Shown: one piece after another, positions 5,754 through 11,130 of the stretch | Layout of the letters: the number at the start of each line of letters is the position of its first letter | How positions within the stretch are numbered: the first letter of the stretch is position 1 | DNA from: DASVXQ01 sp046727955 | GTDB taxonomy: Bacteria; Actinomycetota; CALGFH01 | Direction of reading: 5' to 3' | DNA length: 11,130 bases | NCBI GenBank assembly: GCA_046727955.1 | Contig: JBKPDO010000160.1 | Span: 1-11,130, forward strand | Notes under the pieces: generated by a model | The model's input: only the letters and a program-made list of their open reading frames with translations | Told to the model about the DNA's origin: nothing | Database searches by the model: none | Position numbers and translations under genes: made by a program

Positions 5754-6797
5754 GTGCGGATCGAGCTGGAACGCCGCGACCTGCTCCAGCATCCGCTGAA
5801 AGCGCTCGACCTGGTCGAGCTGACCTCAGCGGTGCCCTACTTCATCCCGACTACCGCCGCCCTTGGTGTGCTCGCCAGCCGCCCACCCGACCAGCAGCTC
5901 CAGCACGAGCTGCGCCTGCCATTCCGCGGCGTGTTCGTATTGTTCGGCAGCGACCTGGAGCTGGACCCGAGCGTTCACCGCTGGCCTGCGGACTACCCCT
6001 ACCGGCAACTGCCGCATCACAGCATCACCTACCAGGTCATCGACCGCGGCGGGTACGTGTCCGGGATGGTGCTGCTGGCCGACGAGCGTGGTCGGCTGCG
6101 CGACGACCTGCTGTGGATCGTCGCGGCCAACCCCGACCCGGCCCTGCCCCCACCGGCCAACCTGGACCGCATCCGCGGCGTCGTCCGCGGCTGGCGCAGC
6201 GCCGCCGACCTCGCCTCTCTTGTGACCAACATCGCGGCCGCGGTCGCCTGGGGTGCCTGGCAGCCCTCGACCACCCCGCTCCCACTGCCCGACGACCCCA
6301 CCAGCAAGCAGTGGCACAAGGCCGTCAGGCGGGGCGTGTTCCCCCGCCGAGAGCCGCGTGGGGACGCTGTCGGCGTCCACGTCCTCGATCTGGCCCGCAC
6401 TGCAGCCCATAGGCACGAGGTCCCAAACTCGCGGCAGTCGGGCAGGGACTCGGGTCGGAACTCGCCGGTCCCGCACTTGCGCGGCGGCCACTTCCGCCGG
6501 GTCAGGATTGGGCCGCGCGACGACTGGCACTACCAGGTCCGCTGGATCGCCCCAACGCTGGTGCGTGGCGACCAGCCCACTACCGACCGGCTGGTGGTCC
6601 GCCGGCTGCCACCACCACCCTCTTCGGATCACAGTCGGGACAGATCCGAGGGCCGAACTCCCGAGCAGCAGGCCCCGCCCAGAATGCACCCGTCCGCTCC
6701 ACACGTCAGCATCCCGCACCCGGATGTTCCGCCCACTACCGGCGTCCGCCAACCGCCGTCCGATCCGGATGGCCCGCACCCCCTCGCCATCACCTGA
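5754..6797 (+). CDS. Uncharacterised accessory protein, 5' end probably frameshifted
   Basis: From GTG 5754 the frame gives 347 residues. The body (about 1-205) looks like a folded domain: ELTSAVPYFIPTTAALGVLA, LPFRGVFVLFGSDLEL, then YVSGMVLLADE. Near residue 241 comes HLRGGHFRRVRIGPRDDWHY followed by VRWIAPTLVRGD. This H-x-R-x-G-H-(W/F)-R-R...G-P-R...W-x-x-P motif recurs, as I recall, in uncharacterised proteins of actinobacterial plasmids and islands. The last 50 or so residues are Pro-rich and low in complexity. The true start is probably further 5': the same frame is open from 5586 and reads GDIAAVRVGAGKPILITGWR, and a protein-like stretch in the next frame (DEYFRTASGRWVPGRPDPHD) would join it if one G were restored near 5672-5675. 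No function can be given. Confidence 0.6.
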   Translation: MRIELERRDLLQHPLKALDLVELTSAVPYFIPTTAALGVLASRPPDQQLQHELRLPFRGVFVLFGSDLELDPSVHRWPADYPYRQLPHHSITYQVIDRGGYVSGMVLLADERGRLRDDLLWIVAANPDPALPPPANLDRIRGVVRGWRSAADLASLVTNIAAAVAWGAWQPSTTPLPLPDDPTSKQWHKAVRRGVFPRREPRGDAVGVHVLDLARTAAHRHEVPNSRQSGRDSGRNSPVPHLRGGHFRRVRIGPRDDWHYQVRWIAPTLVRGDQPTTDRLVVRRLPPPPSSDHSRDRSEGRTPEQQAPPRMHPSAPHVSIPHPDVPPTTGVRQPPSDPDGPHPLAIT

Positions 6798-6895
6798 TCG
6801 AAACCAGGTGAACAGCCCGCCCACAGCAACCTGAAACCACCGCCGAGTCCGCGAACTTTCCTGTTGAGCCCGACACTGTGGACACCACCGCTGGA

Positions 6896-6925
6896 TGGCA
6901 TGCGAGCTCCCGCGGTGGCTAGGAT
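6896..6925 (+). promoter_or_regulatory. Possible promoter of the tRNA-Thr gene
   Basis: TAGGAT at 6920-6925 fits the actinobacterial -10 pattern and lies 22 bases before the tRNA. The -35 candidate TGGCAT at 6896-6901, 18 bases away, is weak. Position relative to the tRNA is the main support. Confidence 0.4.
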
Positions 6926-6947
6926 GGCGCGGCAGACGCAGTGACTG

Positions 6948-7020
6948 GCTGGCGTGGCGTAAGCGGTAGCGCAGGCGATTCGTAATCGCCAGGTTCCGGG
7001 TTCGAGTCCCGGCGCCAGCT
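6948..7020 (+). tRNA. tRNA-Thr, anticodon CGT
   Basis: A 73-nt cloverleaf can be drawn. The acceptor stem is GCTGGCG (6948-6954) with CGCCAGC (7013-7019) and discriminator T7020. The D arm spans about 6957-6972. The anticodon stem is GGCGA/TCGCC (6974-6978, 6986-6990) with loop TTCGTAA, giving CGT at 6981-6983, which reads the threonine codon ACG. The variable loop is AGGTT, and the T arm is CCGGG-TTCGAGT-CCCGG (6996-7012). No CCA is encoded. The integrase just downstream makes its 3' end the likely attachment site. Confidence 0.95.
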
Positions 7021-7037
7021 CCCCAAAACCGCAGGTC

Positions 7038-7070
7038 AGACGGCAAGTCCAACATGAGGACTTGCCGTCT
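7038..7070 (+). terminator. Terminator after tRNA-Thr
   Basis: AGACGGCAAGTCC (7038-7050) and GGACTTGCCGTCT (7058-7070) form a perfect 13-bp stem with a 7-nt loop, 17 bases after the tRNA. It separates the tRNA from the integrase. An ATG at 7054, in frame with the integrase, sits in the loop and is therefore an unlikely start. Confidence 0.75.
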
Positions 7071-7128
7071 CGTCATTCCCGCGTCATTCTTCCTCCTGAG
7101 GGACGCCATCTCGAAGGGTTCACTGGCC

Positions 7129-8334
7129 ATGATCCGCAAGCGGGGGACCAGCCTCCAAGTGCAGGTCTACGCCGGCCGTGACCCACTCACGGGTCGCAAG
7201 AAGTGGGTAAGCCGCCAGGTCAGCGGGCAGACTCGCGAGTCCTGGCGCGAGGCCAGGAAGGTCGAGGGCCAGCTCCTGGACGAGGTTGGCGGCGGCCGAC
7301 ACAAGAACGCCCGCAAGATGACCATGCGCGAGCTGCTGCTGGACGAGTGGCTGCCCTGGCGCAAGGCCAACGGCAAGGCGATCTCGCCCACGACGCTTCG
7401 GACCTACAAGCGACTGATCGAGACCAAGATCCTCCCGGCGCTGGGCGCCGCCCCGCTCACCGCAGTGGACGCCCGCACGCTCGACCGCTTCTACGCGGCG
7501 CTCCGCAACAGTGGCAACGCCCGCACCGGCGGCGAGCTGAGCGCCAGCCGCGTCCGCGACGTCCACGCGATCCTCTCGGGCGCGCTGGGCCTGGCGGCCC
7601 GCTACACCTGGCTGCCCTACAACCCAGCGTTGCTAGCCCAGCCGCCGGCGCCGCGCAACGCCCGGCAGAAGCCGCCCACCAGCGAGGAGGCCCGCCTCCT
7701 GCTCGAGGAGGCCGCCGGGCAGGACCCGGAGCTGTACCTGTTCCTGCGCCTCAGCGCGGTCGGCGGGCTGCGCCGCGGCGAGGTCTGTGCGCTGCGCCCC
7801 TACGACCTGGACCTGGACGAGGCTGAGGTCACGGTCACCGGCAACATCGTGTTCGAGAAGGGCCTCCCGGAGGGGTTCATCCGCAAGTCCCCCAAGAGCG
7901 AGAACAGCGAGCGGCTGCTCGCCCTTGATGCTCGCACGGTGGAGCTGCTCCGCGACTACCTGGCGCGGCGCGACGCCGCCATCCGCGCCGCCGGCGGCGC
8001 TGGGCTTCGGCCTGACGCCTACATCTTCGCCCAGGACCTCGCCGGCACCCGACCGGTCCACCCCGACACGATGACCGGCCGGTGCAAGCGACTCGCACAG
8101 CGCCTCGGCTACCCCTACACCCTCAAGAGCCTGCGCCACTTCATGGCCACCCAGCTCGGCGCTGTCGCTCAGGCTGGCACCGTCCGCGAGCGCATGGGCC
8201 ACGGCAGCCTCCAGGTGACCAGCATCTACACCCACCGCGTCAGCGAAGCCGACCGCGCCGCGGCCGCTCATATGGGCCGACTGCTAGACCGGGAATTCAG
8301 CCCGGATGGTGCAGGGGGCGCCTCGTCGAGCTAG
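7129..8334 (+). CDS. Tyrosine-recombinase site-specific integrase
   Basis: ATG 7129 is chosen over ATG 7054, which lies in the loop of the tRNA terminator; GAAGGG upstream of 7129 is a weak ribosome site. The product is 401 residues. An N-terminal arm-binding-type region (MIRKRGTSLQVQVYAGRDP) is followed by a SAM-like core-binding domain (about 65-170, LLLDEWLPWR...TTLRTYKRLIETKILPALG), then the catalytic domain. Visible catalytic residues are Arg215 (GGLRRGEVCAL), Lys256 (SPKSENSER), Arg336 (LKSLRHFMAT), His358 (RERMGHGSLQ) and nucleophile Tyr367 (TSIYTH). The first position of box II is Lys333 instead of the usual His, a change I recall in other actinobacterial integrases. It cuts and rejoins DNA at attachment sites to insert or excise the element, probably at the adjacent tRNA-Thr. 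No excisionase gene lies next to it. Confidence 0.93.
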   Translation: MIRKRGTSLQVQVYAGRDPLTGRKKWVSRQVSGQTRESWREARKVEGQLLDEVGGGRHKNARKMTMRELLLDEWLPWRKANGKAISPTTLRTYKRLIETKILPALGAAPLTAVDARTLDRFYAALRNSGNARTGGELSASRVRDVHAILSGALGLAARYTWLPYNPALLAQPPAPRNARQKPPTSEEARLLLEEAAGQDPELYLFLRLSAVGGLRRGEVCALRPYDLDLDEAEVTVTGNIVFEKGLPEGFIRKSPKSENSERLLALDARTVELLRDYLARRDAAIRAAGGAGLRPDAYIFAQDLAGTRPVHPDTMTGRCKRLAQRLGYPYTLKSLRHFMATQLGAVAQAGTVRERMGHGSLQVTSIYTHRVSEADRAAAAHMGRLLDREFSPDGAGGASSS

Positions 8335-8530
8335 GCGCAATGCGGGTCAGGAAGAAGCTGGCGTGAGGACGATCCGAAGGCAGTGGCGACCGTTCTGAGC
8401 ACCTACCACATCCTCAAGAGCCACAACCGCGTGCAGTTTGGGCCAGAATGGCCACATGGTGACGACTCCGCTGTTCAAGGCCATGGTCCCTCGGCTGTGT
8501 CGGGTCCGTACAGGGACGGAAAGTGACGAC

Positions 8531-11035
8531 ATGCCGTTTCCCCTGGACCTTGACGGGTTCTTAGATCCGTCGGCGGCGACTGCCAGCACCGGCGACACTA
8601 GTAAAGCCGGGACGCTGGTCACGCCTGCAGTGGCGGCTAAGGCTGGGGCGCTGGTGCTGCTGGGGGAGCCAGGCGTGGGCAAGACGACAGTCTTCAATGG
8701 CCTTACTGAGGCGCTGCCTGATGTCGACGATGCTCCCGAGGCGGAGCATGTCGCGCTGCGGCTGGACGCAGCACGGCTGACCGAGTCGTCGTCGTTCCAG
8801 GAGTTGCTTGGGCGGCGCCTGCGGGCTCTGCCAGAGGCCCCGAGGCGAGCAGGAGCAACGGCGGTGTCTTCTCGGGTGCCGATCGTGGAGAGATCACCTC
8901 GGGGTGGTCGTGACGTCACGCTCACCATCGTGCTTGACCAGGTGGATGAGAGCCCCATGCTGCGGTGGCTGGCGGCTGATCTTGCGACAGCGATGAAGGG
9001 TCGAGACACGTCGCGGCTGCGGGTCCTACTTGCGTGCCGAACCGCGGACTACCCAAGTGCGCTGACCGACGTGCTGGCACATGCAGTCGGTGGCTGCGTA
9101 CTGGCTGATCTGGCGCCATTGACGCGTGAAGAAGCCGTGAAGCTGGCCGCAAGCGCGGACGTGGATGGCGAGGCGGTGGTTGCGGCGGCAGTAGCAGCCG
9201 GCGCGGGCGCACTCGCCAGCGTCCCGCTGTTCCTGGAACTGCTCGTCCGTGTCTTTCGCGAGGCTGGTGAGTTGGAGGGCAGCCCAGCCGATCTGTTCGC
9301 CAAGGGGGTCCGGCTCCTTGCTGATGAGCACGACGACCGTCGCCGCGCTTGGGACACCGTCACCAGCGTGGATCAGCGAATGGCGATCGCCGGGCGGATC
9401 GCCGCGCGCCTGTTGTTGGCGGGGCGACGGACGGTGTGGCGTGGCGCAGACCTCGATGCCGGTCCGCTGGACGTGCGTGCCGGCAGCCTGGCCAGCGGTA
9501 CCGAACAAACCGTGAGTGGGCCGTTTGACGTGACCGCAGCAATGGTCTCTGCGACGCTGGGCACTGCCCTGTTTACGGGCCGAGGGGAGCATCGGCTGGC
9601 GTTTCGGCACTCTTCCCTGGCCGCCTACCTCGCCGTTTGCCACCTGCGCGAGCATCAGGTGCCACACCCGCAGTTGGCCACCTTGTTCCTCGTCTCCGCA
9701 GATGACGCCACCACCAGTATCCCGGTGCCGTTGCGGGAGACCGCAGCATGGCTGGTGGCTCTTGATTCCGCGCACTCTGACTGGCTTGCCACCGCGGACC
9801 CCGAGAGCCTGGCCGCCCACAGCGTGGTCGTGGACTCGGCAGCGATGAAGGCGCTGATGGTGGATGGCCTCCTGGACCGCGCGCCGCAGATCGAGCTGAG
9901 TGAGCCTTCTCGGCGGCAAGGCCGCTGGCAGGTGGCCCACCCCGGGTTGGCTGACCAGCTCGCGGCGGTCCTGGCTGAGGTCCCCGGCGGAGAACCGCAG
10001 GACTGGTCGACGCAAGCGCGGGTGCGGCTGGCGGTGCGGCTGGCGCGTGAGGCAGCAGCGTCGGATCTCGCCCCGCCGCTGCTAGACCTCGCCGAGCATG
10101 ACGGATGGAGCCCGTACACGCGACAACTGGCTGCCCGCGCCGCGTTCGAGACCGCGCCGGAATTGGCGGTGCAACGGCTGCGAGTGTTGCTCGAACGTCT
10201 CGCTGACGAGGCATACGCCACTATCATCGACCCGGACGACGAACTGCGTGGCGCTCTATTGGAGATGCTTTGGCCAGAGCACTTGGCCTTGGAGGAGGCA
10301 CTCGTCCAGCTTCGCCCGCGACGACGTCGCTGGCTGTTTGGCGTCTACGCGCGGTTTCTTCGTACGATGCCAGACCGTATCGATGACAGCGACATCCCAA
10401 GAGCGTTGGCGTGGGCGAAGGCTCGCATGGAGGCCACAGCTGTGGCCAGTGACGCCCGCAAGCAGCGCGCGACGGTTGTTGAGGAACCCACCCCGGAGGC
10501 CCGTCAACCTCTCGTTGATCCCGCCGCCGGGGATATCGATGTATCCGACGCGCCCATCGGACAGCTCGACAAGGACCTGCTGGAGGGCGTCATCGACCGG
10601 GCGTTGTCAGGTGAGTCAGCGCTTGCGCACATCGACGACGTGGCTGCGCTGCTGTGGCCGCGGCAGCGCCGCTTCGAACCAGTGGCGTTGCCAGCACCAC
10701 TTGATGTCGTTGACCCAGACGGTATCGAACCTGAACGCGCACGCGAGTTACGCCGCGCGCTCGCCCGGGCCTTGGTGGCGCTCACCCTCGCCACCCAGAA
10801 CACAGACCTGGGCGATTACCGGCACACGGTGATCGGCTGGCATGGCCGCCGTGCCAGTTGGCGGCAGCGAACTCCTGCAGAGCAGGCTGCGGGACTGCGC
10901 CCAGCTGAACGGCAGTGGCTGCTCGACGCTGGGGATTTTCCGTGGGCGCTACACGCAGCACGCGAGGCCGAGGCTGCTGGAAACCTGGAGGTAGCTATTC
11001 AGACCCCCATGGCCGGTGGCCGCCGCGACGGATGA
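8531..11035 (+). CDS. NACHT-like STAND NTPase, probable defence protein, likely C-terminally truncated
   Basis: ATG 8531 is chosen for the GGAAAG stretch upstream; the frame is open from TTG 8438, with ATG 8456 and ATG 8483 as alternatives lacking ribosome sites. The product is 834 residues. The NTPase domain has Walker A GEPGVGKTT (45-53), Walker B LTIVLDQVDES (131-141) and a strand ending in LLACR170, as in NACHT and related STAND ATPases. LAPLTREEA, then VPLFLELLVRVFREAGELEG, fit the helical part after the P-loop. LAFRHSSLAAYLAV (about 356-369) is the motif seen after the winged helix of NACHT proteins (F-x-H-x-x-x-x-E-F/Y-L-A-A). The rest is a long alpha-helical, HEAT-like region. No effector domain is seen. 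Related proteins sense phage proteins in systems such as Avs; here this is inference from architecture. Similarity in pattern ends near residue 821, and third-position GC is far lower than in the integrase. Confidence 0.75.
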   Translation: MPFPLDLDGFLDPSAATASTGDTSKAGTLVTPAVAAKAGALVLLGEPGVGKTTVFNGLTEALPDVDDAPEAEHVALRLDAARLTESSSFQELLGRRLRALPEAPRRAGATAVSSRVPIVERSPRGGRDVTLTIVLDQVDESPMLRWLAADLATAMKGRDTSRLRVLLACRTADYPSALTDVLAHAVGGCVLADLAPLTREEAVKLAASADVDGEAVVAAAVAAGAGALASVPLFLELLVRVFREAGELEGSPADLFAKGVRLLADEHDDRRRAWDTVTSVDQRMAIAGRIAARLLLAGRRTVWRGADLDAGPLDVRAGSLASGTEQTVSGPFDVTAAMVSATLGTALFTGRGEHRLAFRHSSLAAYLAVCHLREHQVPHPQLATLFLVSADDATTSIPVPLRETAAWLVALDSAHSDWLATADPESLAAHSVVVDSAAMKALMVDGLLDRAPQIELSEPSRRQGRWQVAHPGLADQLAAVLAEVPGGEPQDWSTQARVRLAVRLAREAAASDLAPPLLDLAEHDGWSPYTRQLAARAAFETAPELAVQRLRVLLERLADEAYATIIDPDDELRGALLEMLWPEHLALEEALVQLRPRRRRWLFGVYARFLRTMPDRIDDSDIPRALAWAKARMEATAVASDARKQRATVVEEPTPEARQPLVDPAAGDIDVSDAPIGQLDKDLLEGVIDRALSGESALAHIDDVAALLWPRQRRFEPVALPAPLDVVDPDGIEPERARELRRALARALVALTLATQNTDLGDYRHTVIGWHGRRASWRQRTPAEQAAGLRPAERQWLLDAGDFPWALHAAREAEAAGNLEVAIQTPMAGGRRDG

Positions 11036-11096
11036 GAATCGGGCGTGCCCGGCCAAGCTCGGCTTTCCTTGGTGCGAGAGAGCCCGTTATTCAGAC
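10996..11096 (+). repeat. Nine-base direct repeat at the end of the NTPase gene
   Basis: TATTCAGAC occurs at 10996-11004 and 11088-11096. The first copy lies where the NTPase reading frame stops looking like its family. The 83 bases between have no inverted ends and no gene. It may mark a recombination or insertion scar, or be chance. Confidence 0.35.
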
Positions 11097-11130
11097 TGAT
11101 GCGGGGACCTTCCCGGCACCGCGAACTGTC

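Larger units (their letters stand above)
7003..11130 (+). mobile_element. tRNA-Thr integrative element or genomic island, left end (partial)
   Basis: A tyrosine integrase begins 108 bases beyond the 3' end of tRNA-Thr and points away from it, the usual layout for elements that recombine into a tRNA 3' end. The element would start within the T-arm/acceptor region and run right past the window. The next gene, a STAND NTPase with different codon use, is its first cargo gene. No second copy of the tRNA 3' segment is visible in the window, so attR is not seen, and there is no excisionase, relaxase or replication gene here. The start coordinate is approximate. Confidence 0.5.

Noticed and set aside
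5826..7139. Long minus-strand open frame (437 codons) including GAGTRTRNLAITNRLRYRL
   Set aside because: That peptide is the reverse translation of the tRNA-Thr gene and turns up wherever such a tRNA is translated. The frame runs through the tRNA and antisense to the accessory gene; it is open only because stops are rare at this GC.
8335..8530. Small gene or excisionase between integrase and NTPase
   Set aside because: Only very short frames are present (for example 8 codons from 8341), without ribosome sites or HTH-like sequence.
10996..11096. A miniature transposable element between the two TATTCAGAC copies
   Set aside because: The 83 bases between show no terminal inverted repeats, so the copies are not convincing as a target duplication.
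1..11130. CRISPR array or other regularly spaced repeats
   Set aside because: No short repeat recurs at regular spacing; only one 12-bp tandem pair at 244-267 and isolated palindromes were found.

Overview
The window is very GC-rich with strongly G/C-biased third codon positions. It carries gene families typical of actinobacterial mobile DNA: an IS1182-type transposase, a DUF6431-type zinc-ribbon protein beside a DDE transposase, and an actinobacterial tyrosine integrase next to a tRNA. The host is most likely an actinomycete; this is inferred from protein resemblance and base composition, not from a marker gene.

Layout. The left edge (1-531) holds the last 50 codons of a dihydrofolate-reductase-family (RibD C-terminal-like) protein, a perfect hairpin terminator and a small three-helix membrane protein. 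From about 532 to 2280 the DNA looks like a mobile-element graveyard: a gene-poor stretch, the C-terminal half of an IS1182-family transposase on the minus strand, a 159-residue protein resembling the N-terminal part of a family found in actinobacterial integrative elements, and a possible 44-residue minus-strand ORF.

From about 2285 to 5498 lies a compact three-gene transposon, all on the minus strand: a zinc-ribbon/HTH protein (DUF6431-like), then a DD35E transposase (IS481/Mu-like), then an ExeA/TniB-like AAA+ ATPase whose start overlaps the transposase stop (ATGA). The ATPase has a one-base frameshift between Walker A and Walker B. Imperfect terminal inverted repeats beginning CATGT can be proposed at both ends. 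The Shine-Dalgarno of the first gene is buried in a perfect 12-bp hairpin.

From 5500 to 6800 is an uncharacterised plus-strand gene that probably also has a 5' frameshift. It is followed by a tRNA-Thr(CGT) with its own terminator. A tyrosine-recombinase integrase starts 108 bp beyond the tRNA 3' end, the standard layout of a tRNA-targeted integrative element. Its cargo begins with a large NACHT-like STAND NTPase of a type often found in anti-phage defence loci. The NTPase gene has much lower third-position GC than the integrase and appears C-terminally truncated near the right edge of the window. The far end of the element (attR) is outside the window.

Taken together this is an accessory region built by at least three mobile-element layers. 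The most interesting parts are the three-gene transposon, whose DUF6431-like protein could act in target choice, and the STAND NTPase carried by the tRNA-Thr island.
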